64,000 nt of DNA from Saprospiraceae bacterium (GTDB taxonomy: Bacteria > Bacteroidota > Bacteroidia > Chitinophagales > Saprospiraceae), in contig JAEUUU010000047.1 in assembly GCA_016787345.1 (NCBI GenBank), forward strand, positions 1 to 64,000, written 5' to 3'. The notes beneath the pieces are model-generated. The model worked only from the letters and a program-made list of their open reading frames with translations, was not told where the DNA came from and did not search any database. Of the stretch, positions 16,900-27,990 are shown one piece after another. A program made the translations under genes and the position numbers. How positions within the stretch are numbered: position 1 is the first letter of the stretch; every line of letters starts with the position of its first letter.

Positions 16900-18390
16900 T
16901 TAATTGAAAAGGTCACGCATATCCTCGTCGTCCTCGTCGCGCAAATTACCGGTCAGGTAATCGCGGAACGTCCAGCGGTTCTGCACCACTTCTTTGTTCA
17001 GTACCTCGAATTCTGCCAGACCATGCAGGGCGAGTTCCATAAACGTGAGTGCTTCTTCGGAAGCGATCTTGGCTGTTTCCACGAACTTGCGCAGCCCGGC
17101 GACCTGATCCAGTTCCTGCGCGTATTTTTTATCGGGCAGTTCGGTAAGCAGGTCGACGACGTTTCCGGCCGCAAACCAGGCTTTTATCACGCCATAAGGG
17201 TCGCGCTCCTGGCCTTTTTTGAGTTTGGAGGGATTGGGGAAATACTCCAGGAACAGTTTTTTCACGGCCGCGCCGATGAGGTTGAGGGCGACGGCGTAGG
17301 CGCCTTCCTGTTCGCCTTCGTACACCATTTCAATTTTACCCGTAATGGCGGGAATGACGCCCCAGAAGTCGCCCAGGCGGGCGGTCGTTTTGTTTTCACC
17401 GTTGCGCAACAGGCGGCGTTCGGCAGCGGAGTAGAGATTTTCGTAGGCGCTGATGGTCAGGCGCGCGCTGACGCCGCTTTTTTTATCTACAAACTCGCTG
17501 TCGCGGGCGACAAAAGCAATTTCTTCAATAAGGTCTTTGAGGATGTCGGGAATGACGATCCGCTCGCGTTGTTCCTTGGTGATCCGTGCTTCCTGCTCCG
17601 TAATGCGCCGGCCGGTATCGCGGGCAGTGGGGTAGTGGGTGGTGATCTGGCTTTCGATGCGGTCTTTCAGTGGTGTGATGATGCTGCCCCGGTTGGTATA
17701 GTCTTCGGGGTTGGCGGTGAAGACGAACTCCACGTCGAGCGGAAGCCGGAGTTTGAAGCCCCGGATTTGCATGTCACCCTCCTGCAGCACGTTGAACAGC
17801 GATACCTGGATACGCGCCTGCAAGTCGGGCAATTCGTTGATGACGAAGAGGCAGCGGTGCGCGCGCGGGATCAGCCCGAAATGGATGACGCGTTCGTCGG
17901 AATAGGGCAGGCGGAGGTTGGCGGCTTTGATCGGGTCCACGTCGCCCACCAGGTCGGCGATACTGACGTCGGGGGTGGCGAGTTTTTCCACGTAGCGTTC
18001 GTCGCGGTGCAGCCAGGCGATGGGCGTGTTGTCGCCGTGCTCAGCGATCAGATCGCGGGCATAGCGGCTGATCGGGGCCAATGGGTCGTCGTTGAGTTCG
18101 GAGCCGGCCACGACCGGGGTGTATTCGTCGAGCAAACCCACGAGCATACGGGCGATGCGGGTTTTTGCCTGTCCGCGCAGTCCCAGCAGCAGGATGTTGT
18201 GGCGGCTCAAAATGGCGCGTTCCACGTCGGGCAGCACGGTGTCGTCGAAGCCGAAAATACCGGGGAAGATGTGCTCGTTGCGGCGGATTTTTTCGATCAG
18301 GTTGCCACGTAATTCATCTTTGATGGAACGGGGCTGATAGCCGCTGGCGCGAAGGGCGCCCAGGGTAGTGATGTGCCGTAGATCATTCAT
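16900..18390 (-). CDS. MoxR/magnesium-chelatase-like AAA+ ATPase
   Basis: The 496-residue protein has an AAA+ core with Walker A GLRGQAKT (residues ~70-77), a Walker B-like CLFVINELPDLQ with Asn-Glu in place of Asp-Glu, the sensor region EFVFTANPEDYTNRG, and a long helical C-terminal part. It belongs with MoxR/ChlI-type ATPases that remodel protein partners, often working with von Willebrand factor A (DUF58) proteins. A DUF58 gene is in the window but 40 kb away. ATG 18390 (MNDLRH) is chosen over a start 20 codons upstream. Partner and substrate are unknown. Confidence 0.85.
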   Translation of the reverse strand: MNDLRHITTLGALRASGYQPRSIKDELRGNLIEKIRRNEHIFPGIFGFDDTVLPDVERAILSRHNILLLGLRGQAKTRIARMLVGLLDEYTPVVAGSELNDDPLAPISRYARDLIAEHGDNTPIAWLHRDERYVEKLATPDVSIADLVGDVDPIKAANLRLPYSDERVIHFGLIPRAHRCLFVINELPDLQARIQVSLFNVLQEGDMQIRGFKLRLPLDVEFVFTANPEDYTNRGSIITPLKDRIESQITTHYPTARDTGRRITEQEARITKEQRERIVIPDILKDLIEEIAFVARDSEFVDKKSGVSARLTISAYENLYSAAERRLLRNGENKTTARLGDFWGVIPAITGKIEMVYEGEQEGAYAVALNLIGAAVKKLFLEYFPNPSKLKKGQERDPYGVIKAWFAAGNVVDLLTELPDKKYAQELDQVAGLRKFVETAKIASEEALTFMELALHGLAEFEVLNKEVVQNRWTFRDYLTGNLRDEDDEDMRDLFN

Positions 18391-18530
18391 AGGATGCGAG
18401 AAACAGTGACACGCGGCGAATTGTTGCGTCTGTATGCGATCGATCGTCAAGATTGATTTTTTTCAGGGTTATCCCAAGGTTAAGTTTTAACAATTATTTC
18501 TTCTTGTACCGTCTTTTGCCCTGCATTCAC

Positions 18531-18560
18531 TTGCACACTAGTAGTTGTATTGTAATTTTA
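18531..18560 (+). promoter_or_regulatory. promoter of the OmpA/TSP3 gene
   Basis: TTG at 18531 is followed after 19 bp by TAATTTTA (18553-18560), a one-mismatch fit to the TTG-N19-TAnnTTTG promoter of Bacteroidota. The inferred transcription start is near 18567, giving a leader of about 35 nt before the ATG at 18600. This position also argues against the longer reading frame that begins at 18453. Confidence 0.5.
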
Positions 18561-18599
18561 CACCACCTTCAATGTTCTAAGCCAACCAATGCTATTTGT

Positions 18600-20114
18600 A
18601 TGAAACATTTATTGACAGCCCTTTTTCTGGCCTTTGGCCTGATGATTTTTGCCCCGCAACTTTCGGTTGCGCAACCCAAGCACGGCGTCGCGCTGCGCTA
18701 CAATTTTTACAATTATGCCACCCCGCGTCCGGAAGCCGGAAACTTCGGAGACATCTGGACAGAAGCCAAAGACTGGGGTATCGAGGCCGCTTATTACAAT
18801 CGAATTAACCCGCGTACCTATCTGGTCATCCCGGTCAAATTCGGCGTCGCGCAACTGCCCAATGCTGAAACCAATCCGGGTGAAGACAAAACCATCATCA
18901 ACCTCGACGTGATGATGCAGCACCACGTGTTCAAACACAAAGCTATTGTCAATCCCTTCCTGCACTACGGTTTCGGCGGGCTTTGGAATACCAACGACCA
19001 AACCGTCGATTTCAACGTACCCCTGGGCGCCGGTCTGGATATTCGCCTTACCCGCAATTTCCTTATCACCGCCCAAACCCAGTACCGGCCCGCCAGCAAC
19101 CAGCTCGACGGCTGGCACCACGGCATCGGTATCCGCTACCACTGGGGCGCCGATCCCGACGACAAGCCGAAAGACAGCGACAAAGACGGCATACCCGACG
19201 TGACCGACAAATGCGTCGATGTGCCCGGCGTAGCCTCCGCCATGGGCTGCCCCGACCGCGACGGCGACGGTGTGCAGGATAGCGAAGACCAATGCCCCGA
19301 TCTCGCAGGCGTGGCCACCCTCGCAGGTTGCCCCGACCGCGATTCCGACGGCATCGCCGACAGCGCCGACGAATGCCCCGACCAACCCGGCGTGGCGGCT
19401 TTCAAGGGCTGCCCGGATACGGACAACGACGGCATCGCCGACCCGAAAGACAAATGCCCGCGTGAAGCCGGCCCCGTGACCAATGGCGGCTGCCCAATCC
19501 GCGACCGCGACAACGACGGCGTGGTGGATGCCGAAGACCAGTGCCCCGATAATGCCGGCCCGGCCTCGACCCGCGGCTGTCCCGACCGCGATGCCGACGG
19601 CGTAGCCGACCGCGACGACGCCTGCCCCGATAAAAAAGGCGACGCCATGCACAAAGGCTGCCCGGATACCGACGGCGACGGTGTGTACGACAATGATGAC
19701 CGCTGCGTCGACAAACCCGGCCCCGCCTCCAACAAGGGCTGCCCGGAAATGAAAAAAGAAGACAAAGCCAAAGTCGAACTCGCCGTGAAGGCCGTTCAGT
19801 TTGAAACCGGCAAAGCCGTGCTGCTCCCCAACTCGAAAAAAGTGCTCGACGACGTTGCCGCCGTGTTGCTCAAATACCCGGAATACACCCTCAACATCGG
19901 TGGCCACACCGACAACACAGGCAATGCCGCTGCTAACCAAAAACTCTCGGAAGACCGCGCCAAAGCCTGCTACGACTACCTCGTCAGCAAAGGCGTTGCT
20001 GCCAATCGCATGACGCACGCCGGCTACGGCCAAACCAAACCGGTTGCCGACAACAAAACCGCCGCAGGCCGCGCTTCCAACCGCCGCACCGAGTTTGAAT
20101 TGGTGATTAAGTAA
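18600..20114 (+). CDS. OmpA family protein with thrombospondin type-3 repeats
   Basis: The 504-residue protein has a signal peptide (ends LSVAQ), an N-terminal outer-membrane beta-barrel of about 170 residues, then at least seven calcium-binding TSP3 repeats (pattern DxDxDGxxDxxDxCPD). The C-terminal OmpA domain (about 385-504) has the peptidoglycan-binding signature GGHTDNTG, LSEDRAKAC and NRRTEFEL. It should span the outer membrane and hold it to the cell wall, with the TSP3 region as a calcium-stiffened linker. The start at 18600 matches the signal peptide and the promoter. Confidence 0.93.
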   Translation: MKHLLTALFLAFGLMIFAPQLSVAQPKHGVALRYNFYNYATPRPEAGNFGDIWTEAKDWGIEAAYYNRINPRTYLVIPVKFGVAQLPNAETNPGEDKTIINLDVMMQHHVFKHKAIVNPFLHYGFGGLWNTNDQTVDFNVPLGAGLDIRLTRNFLITAQTQYRPASNQLDGWHHGIGIRYHWGADPDDKPKDSDKDGIPDVTDKCVDVPGVASAMGCPDRDGDGVQDSEDQCPDLAGVATLAGCPDRDSDGIADSADECPDQPGVAAFKGCPDTDNDGIADPKDKCPREAGPVTNGGCPIRDRDNDGVVDAEDQCPDNAGPASTRGCPDRDADGVADRDDACPDKKGDAMHKGCPDTDGDGVYDNDDRCVDKPGPASNKGCPEMKKEDKAKVELAVKAVQFETGKAVLLPNSKKVLDDVAAVLLKYPEYTLNIGGHTDNTGNAAANQKLSEDRAKACYDYLVSKGVAANRMTHAGYGQTKPVADNKTAAGRASNRRTEFELVIK

Positions 20115-20118
20115 AGTT

Positions 20119-20274
20119 GAGGATGCGAGGATTTGAGGATGCGAGGATTTGAAAAAAGGGTTATTTCTTCCCTCAATATGCGTTTAAGTCAGAAGACAGT
20201 GAACGCATCAGAGAGCAGAAATAACCCTTTTTTCAAATCCTCGCATCCTCGCATCCTCAAATCCTCGCATCCTC
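20119..20274. repeat. palindromic GAGGATGCGAGGATTT element, copy 2
   Basis: The outer arms are the same as in the element at 10315-10469: two GAGGATGCGAGGATTT units, then GAAAAAAGGGTTA, and on the right the complement with the same extra GCATCCTC unit. The inner core is different but again self-complementary (TTATTTCT...AGAAATAA and ATGCGTT...AACGCAT). It lies between the convergent OmpA and YihY genes and supplies the last residues (EDARI) and TGA stop of the YihY gene. Confidence 0.9.
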
Positions 20275-21234
20275 ACTTTTCTGCCTTCGCGCGTGCAGCA
20301 CCACAATGCTGGCATTGAGTTCGAAGCCGATCAGGATGATGAGGCAGTTGAGCTGGAGCCAGACCATCAGTACGATAAGGGTGCCGATAGAGCCGTACAA
20401 CTTGTTGTAATTGCCGAAGTTATCGACGTAAAAGGAGAAGCCCCAGGAGGTCATGATCGACAGCAGCGTTGCCAGCATGGCGCCCGGGTTGAAAAAACGG
20501 ATCGGGCGGCGCGTAGAAGCGCCATATCGGTAAATTGTGCTGATACCGGCGTAAAACAACATAAACACCACCACCCAACGGAAACTGAATACAACCCAGC
20601 GCGTCAGCCAGTCGGCTTTGACGAAGGAGAAAACGTAGTTGAGGATCGTGTTGCCCAGAATGACAAAAATGACCGATGCCACAAGGATGAGCGCCAGAAA
20701 AAAAGTGAGTTGAATGGCGATCAGTCGTTTTTCGAGCGGCGTACGGCGTTTGAAGGCCGAGCGGTATTCTTTTTCAAGTCCGTGCATCATCGACAGCGTG
20801 CCGTTGGAGGCAAACCAGATGGCCAGGAAAAAACCGAACGATAACAAGCCGCTGCGCGGAATGGTAATGATGTCTTCGATGGTTTTGAACAACATTTTGC
20901 CCGCATTGCCCGGCATAACGTCCTGAATCCCGTTGAACAGCAATTCGTCAAAATTCTGGTACAGCGGCGTATAGGCGAGCAGGGTGAACAGCACGATGAT
21001 CGCGGGGAAAAGGGAAATAAAAAAACTGAAAGCCATCGAGTTGGCCCGGGTCGTCAGGGCGTCGTTCCGGGTTTCGTCGATGATGAATGAAATGATGTTG
21101 TACAGTGGAATTTTGTTCAGCCCCGGCAGAGAATGGGTTTTGGACCAATTCTGAATCTTCAGCCAGAGCGAATGCTCGACGAAGAATTTTTCGATACGAT
21201 CGATGAGGGCGGAAAAATCCAGTTTGTTTTTCAT
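20257..21234 (-). CDS. YihY/BrkB family inner membrane protein
   Basis: The 325-residue protein has the family layout: a cytoplasmic N-terminus, then six membrane segments including SMAFSFFISLFPAIIVLFTLLA, and the conserved GASTRRPIRFFNPGAMLATLL and SYGSIGTL-like region (KLYGSIGTLIVLMVWLQL). YihY/BrkB proteins were once called ribonuclease BN; their role is unknown and transport is suspected. The C-terminal tail KSEDARI is encoded by the palindromic repeat rather than by family sequence. The start overlaps the stop of the thioesterase gene by 4 bp, indicating an operon. Confidence 0.9.
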   Translation of the reverse strand: MKNKLDFSALIDRIEKFFVEHSLWLKIQNWSKTHSLPGLNKIPLYNIISFIIDETRNDALTTRANSMAFSFFISLFPAIIVLFTLLAYTPLYQNFDELLFNGIQDVMPGNAGKMLFKTIEDIITIPRSGLLSFGFFLAIWFASNGTLSMMHGLEKEYRSAFKRRTPLEKRLIAIQLTFFLALILVASVIFVILGNTILNYVFSFVKADWLTRWVVFSFRWVVVFMLFYAGISTIYRYGASTRRPIRFFNPGAMLATLLSIMTSWGFSFYVDNFGNYNKLYGSIGTLIVLMVWLQLNCLIILIGFELNASIVVLHARRQKSEDARI

Positions 21235-21641
21235 TCGAAATAAGCCCGAAGTTGAGAAAGCAACAATTCGGGTGCAGGCACCACTTTTTTTGTTGCCGCG
21301 TCAAAAAAACAAAGTTTGACGCGGCCGGCGTTCAGCAATTTGCGGCGTTCGTTAAAAATTTCGGTGTGGAACGTGATATACTCGTCCGGCAATTCCCTGA
21401 TTTCGGTGTGCACCGTCAGCAGGTCATCGTAGAAAGCCGGGCGAACAAAGCGCATGTCCATGTTCACCACCGGCAGCCAAATGCCGTGCACTTCCTCCAG
21501 TTCTTTGTAGGAAAGCCCCAGCGACCGGATGGTTTCCACCCGGCCGACTTCGTAATACTGCGCGTAGTTGCCATAATACAGATAGCCCATCTGGTCGGTT
21601 TCTCCGTACCGGACGCGCAGTTGGGTGTCGTGGGCGTACAT
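21231..21641 (-). CDS. acyl-CoA thioesterase, YbgC/FadM type
   Basis: The 136-residue hot-dog fold protein has the 4-hydroxybenzoyl-CoA thioesterase motif: the catalytic Asp in GETDQMGYLYYGNYAQYYEVGR, which matches the D-x-x-G-x-x-Y/H-x-x-x-Y pattern. It probably hydrolyses short-chain or aromatic acyl-CoA in the cytoplasm. ATG 21641 is 8 bp after the arginine deiminase stop; a TTG at 21656 inside that gene is the alternative. The next gene (YihY) overlaps its end by 4 bp. Confidence 0.88.
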   Translation of the reverse strand: MYAHDTQLRVRYGETDQMGYLYYGNYAQYYEVGRVETIRSLGLSYKELEEVHGIWLPVVNMDMRFVRPAFYDDLLTVHTEIRELPDEYITFHTEIFNERRKLLNAGRVKLCFFDAATKKVVPAPELLLSQLRAYFE

Positions 21642-21648
21642 AACCTTA

Positions 21649-22935
21649 TCAGACAATTGGCGGCCACTCGATTTCTTCGCGTTCGATCGGGCAGGTCATG
21701 CAATGGCTGCCACCCCGGGCGCGGGAAAGTTCGTTGGACGGTATGGTAATGATCGTGTTTTCGACTTTTTCGGGCGATATTTTGCCATTTTCGATGTCGC
21801 GGAGCATTTTTTCTGCGCCGATGACTTTATACCCGAATTCCTTGAATGCTTTTTCCGTGACCGGATTGCGGTCGTAGGTGACCGCCACGCCGGGCTTTAG
21901 CGCAACCAGATTGCAGCCGTCGGTCCATTGTTCACGCTCCTGGTAGGGGCTTTCGGCGCGGCCGGCCCAGATGAATTCCATGCTGGGGTTGACTTCCGTG
22001 AGCAGAAAATCGCGCAGGCATGGGTATTCGATGGTTTCGCCGTTGGCGCGGTGCACATCGACGTACGAACCCAGTCCTTCCTTCACGATGGGGTGGTAAG
22101 CCACGAAATGGTTGTGGTTGATTTGGGTAAACACCGTGTCGATGTGCATGTAGGTGCGCTCTTGCGGGATATTCACCTGCACGACGTTTTTGATAATGCC
22201 GCGATCAAACAGGTAGTTCTTCAGCATTTGGAACGCGTATTCGTTGGTGCGTTCCGAACAACCGACCAGCAGATAGTCTTTATTGATCATCATCACGTCG
22301 CCGCCTTCGATGCTGATGGTTTCGCCCCGTTTGGAGGGCGGAAACTTGTCGACCCGGTTGAGGTTAATCGTTTTGCCTTCGCCTTTCAGTCGGCGGAAAC
22401 GCGGATGGCTGCTGAAAATCAGACGGGTAAGGAAGTTTTCACGGAAACGGGCAGTTTTGGCTGCTTTGGTGATGATGACGTGATCTTTGACCGTCACGGC
22501 AATGTCGCGGGTAAAAATCAGGTTGGGGATGGGGTCGAAAAGAATGCGGTCTTCCCTTTCCAGATAACCCGTGATGAGGGTATCGGCCAGTTGCTCGGGC
22601 GACAAACCCGCCAGGCGCGGAATGAAGGAGTAGGGGAGTTCTTCAAAATCGATGATTTTATTGATCACCTCGTACTTGCTTTCTTCATCCCGGGTGCTTT
22701 CTGCCAGGAGGTCCCGCACAGCCAGCACGTTTTCCTTGCCGACGAATGCGCGCAAGACGTTGACAAAGGTGTCGTGCTCGTCCTGCATGTTGGGCAGGTG
22801 TACGATATCGTCGAAAAGCAGTTCGCCTGCGCGTTTGGGCGTGATGCGGGCGATTCCTTCATCGGGTCGGTGAACGATTACTTTTTTCAGGCGGCCGATT
22901 TCAGAATCGACGTAAATGCTGCTGTTGGCATCCAT
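21649..22935 (-). CDS. arcA: arginine deiminase family protein
   Basis: The 428-residue protein has the arginine deiminase/amidinotransferase fold and motifs: IFTRDIAV (Asp), SIEGGDVM (Glu-Gly-Gly-Asp), YMHIDTVFT (catalytic His) and the nucleophile in RGGSHCMTCP. It should convert arginine to citrulline and ammonia. The arcB and arcC genes of the fermentative ADI pathway are absent from the neighbourhood, so the role may be nitrogen release or regulation rather than ATP generation. ATG 22935 (MDANSS) is chosen; the upstream in-frame ATG adds 12 non-conserved residues. It leads a three-gene operon with the thioesterase and YihY. Confidence 0.9.
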   Translation of the reverse strand: MDANSSIYVDSEIGRLKKVIVHRPDEGIARITPKRAGELLFDDIVHLPNMQDEHDTFVNVLRAFVGKENVLAVRDLLAESTRDEESKYEVINKIIDFEELPYSFIPRLAGLSPEQLADTLITGYLEREDRILFDPIPNLIFTRDIAVTVKDHVIITKAAKTARFRENFLTRLIFSSHPRFRRLKGEGKTINLNRVDKFPPSKRGETISIEGGDVMMINKDYLLVGCSERTNEYAFQMLKNYLFDRGIIKNVVQVNIPQERTYMHIDTVFTQINHNHFVAYHPIVKEGLGSYVDVHRANGETIEYPCLRDFLLTEVNPSMEFIWAGRAESPYQEREQWTDGCNLVALKPGVAVTYDRNPVTEKAFKEFGYKVIGAEKMLRDIENGKISPEKVENTIITIPSNELSRARGGSHCMTCPIEREEIEWPPIV

Positions 22936-23127
22936 AAAAATAATTTGGTTGTAAAAATGGCTGGCATTCAAAAACGCGGCGAAGGTAAATAAATGCCGTT
23001 CAAGAGGCCGCCGCCTTCGGCAGATGATTTGTTACACCTATATATATGGCCAAAAACAGGCAAAAAAAGACCCGAAATCTCCGAAAATGGCGCCTTGCAA
23101 GAATCGTCTGAAAAATTTTACAGAGGA

Positions 23128-23158
23128 TTTGGAAACGGAGCCTCGTTGCCTACCTTTG
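23128..23158 (+). promoter_or_regulatory. distal promoter of the ACIII locus
   Basis: TTTG at 23128-23131, exactly 19 bp, then TACCTTTG at 23151-23158: a full match to the Bacteroidota housekeeping promoter. The transcript would have a leader of about 195 nt before actA and would run through the proximal promoter. Confidence 0.6.
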
Positions 23159-23243
23159 CGCCGCTCTTTAACGCTTTGTTAACCCCTGAAAGCCCCACCT
23201 TATTTAAAGAGCATCTAAATAAACCTCCCTTTTTAACAGTTCG

Positions 23244-23274
23244 TTTGGTGGAAATGAGGCTGTTAATATTTTTG
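23244..23274 (+). promoter_or_regulatory. proximal promoter of the ACIII locus
   Basis: TTTG at 23244-23247, 19 bp, then TATTTTTG at 23267-23274 matches the Bacteroidota consensus at the ideal spacing. The inferred start near 23281 leaves about 80 nt of leader before the actA ATG at 23361. Confidence 0.65.
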
Positions 23275-23360
23275 CGCTGACAAATCCCTGACAGGATGAT
23301 GATTCTTGTCATTTTACCAATATCCGTGTTCTGATTTTGACATCAACTACAACTCCGTAT

Positions 23361-24749
23361 ATGTTGCTGAAACGCATCTGTTGGGTTTTCGCATTTGTAG
23401 CCGCCGCTTCTCTTCAATTGCAAGCCGCGCCTACCCTCGAAGAAGGCAAAAATCTTTTTATTGCCAACTGCGCCTCCTGCCACAACAAGAATATGAAGGA
23501 CGACATGACCGGTCCTGCCCTCTCCGGGGTGGAAGATCGCTGGTCGGCCTATCCGCGCAAAGACTTGTACAACTGGATTCGCGGCTCTCAAGCCCTTATT
23601 GCTGCCGGTCATCCGCGCGCTGTGGAACTCTGGAACAAATGGAAGCCGTCGCCCATGAACAACTTCCCGGGCCTGACGGACGACCAGATCGAAAGTATCA
23701 TTCTCTACATCAACAGCCCGCCGGTTGTACCTCCGCCCCCTCCGGGTGGCGAGACTATAGGCGCTGAAAAAAGCAGCGGTAATATGTGGTTGTTCGTGGG
23801 GCTGGCCCTGTTGCTTGGCTTCCTGGCATTCGCCATGATGCGCATCATCGACAACCTGGCCAACATTTCCCGCGTGCAGGCAGGCGAAACGCCGGTAAAA
23901 AAGACCTGGGCACAGATCGCCGGCTCCAAAGGCTTTATCGCCTTTATGGTTTTTGCCGTGACCCTGATTTTTGGGTACAAAACGGTGGACAATGCCACAT
24001 TGATGGGCCGTACGCAAGGCTATGAGCCGGATCAGCCGATCAATTTCAGCCACAAAATCCACGCAGGCGTTAATAAAATTGATTGCCAGTATTGCCACGA
24101 TTCGGCCCGTCGCTCGAAACACTCCCTGATCCCCGGCGCCAACACCTGTATGAACTGCCACTCGGCCGTCAAAAAAGGTACCATCTCCGGCACATCCGAG
24201 ATCACCAAGATTTACGCTTCCATCGGTTTCGACCCGATCGCCAACAAATACATCCCCGATTACGAAAACTGGAGCGAAAAACAGATCGAAGACCTCTACA
24301 AAAAGTGGATCGGTCAGGAATACGTATCTGCCAACAGTCTCACTTCCCTCGACGACAATGGCCGTTCGGAAGTGCAGTCGCAGTGGGACGGCGTCGTAAA
24401 AGCACTGAAAAACGACTCCAACGGTCGTATTCAGGGCCCGATCGAATGGGTTCGTATCCACAACCTGCCCGATCACGCCTATTTTAACCACTCCCAGCAC
24501 GTCGCCGTAGGCCAGGTGGCCTGCCAGAAGTGCCACGGCCCGGTGGAAGAAATGGACGTGGTATATCAATATTCGACCCTGGGCATGGGCTTCTGCATCA
24601 ACTGCCACCGTGAAACCGAGGTTAAATTCAAGGAGAACGGCTACTACCAGCAGTACGAGCGCTACCACAAAGAGTTGAAAGACGGAACCCGCGAAAAGGT
24701 CACCGTCGAAGACATTGGTGGTCTCGAATGCCAGAAGTGCCACTATTAA
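23361..24749 (+). CDS. actA: alternative complex III subunit ActA, six-haem form
   Basis: The 462-residue product has a signal peptide (ends LQLQAA), a mono-haem cytochrome domain (CASCH at Cys37), two hydrophobic helices (about 142-162 and 191-209), and a multihaem domain with CxxCH at Cys242, 263, 388, 412 and 457. The family core is pentahaem; here a sixth haem domain is fused at the N-terminus. ActA passes electrons from the ACIII iron-sulfur/quinol site towards the oxidase in the periplasm. ATG 23361 starts the signal peptide. It is the first gene of the respiratory locus, 70 bp before actB. Confidence 0.93.
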   Translation: MLLKRICWVFAFVAAASLQLQAAPTLEEGKNLFIANCASCHNKNMKDDMTGPALSGVEDRWSAYPRKDLYNWIRGSQALIAAGHPRAVELWNKWKPSPMNNFPGLTDDQIESIILYINSPPVVPPPPPGGETIGAEKSSGNMWLFVGLALLLGFLAFAMMRIIDNLANISRVQAGETPVKKTWAQIAGSKGFIAFMVFAVTLIFGYKTVDNATLMGRTQGYEPDQPINFSHKIHAGVNKIDCQYCHDSARRSKHSLIPGANTCMNCHSAVKKGTISGTSEITKIYASIGFDPIANKYIPDYENWSEKQIEDLYKKWIGQEYVSANSLTSLDDNGRSEVQSQWDGVVKALKNDSNGRIQGPIEWVRIHNLPDHAYFNHSQHVAVGQVACQKCHGPVEEMDVVYQYSTLGMGFCINCHRETEVKFKENGYYQQYERYHKELKDGTREKVTVEDIGGLECQKCHY

Positions 24750-24752
24750 CCC

Positions 24753-24814
24753 CCATTAGCAAATTAGCACATTACCCCATTAGCACATTACCACATTAGC
24801 ACATTAGCACATTA
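24753..24814. repeat. (CATTAGCA) short tandem repeat between actA and actB
   Basis: Seven to eight imperfect copies of an ATTAGCAC/ATTACCCC octamer fill nearly all of the 70-bp spacer. The repeat lies within the predicted polycistronic mRNA and ends just before the actB start. It is A+C-rich and not palindromic, so it is unlikely to form a terminator. Confidence 0.85.
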
Positions 24815-24819
24815 AATAT

Positions 24820-27969
<3,150 letters not shown>

Positions 27970-27990
27970 TAACAACCACCAGTTCAAGAT

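Larger units (their letters stand above)
22936..23360. other. intergenic region with tandem promoters
   Basis: This 425-bp divergent gap separates arcA (minus) from actA (plus). It holds two good matches to the Bacteroidota promoter facing actA (listed separately). An open frame at 22993-23280 has no recognisable domain and no leader, and overlaps both promoters, so it is not called. No clear promoter with both boxes was found for arcA. Confidence 0.6.

Noticed and set aside
10315..20274. Whether the two GAGGATGCG elements bound a composite transposon
   Set aside because: They are 10 kb apart with ordinary chromosomal genes between them, no transposase, and no target-site duplication visible.
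22993..23280. Open frame of 95 codons upstream of actA
   Set aside because: It overlaps both predicted promoters, lacks a leader and has no recognisable domain.
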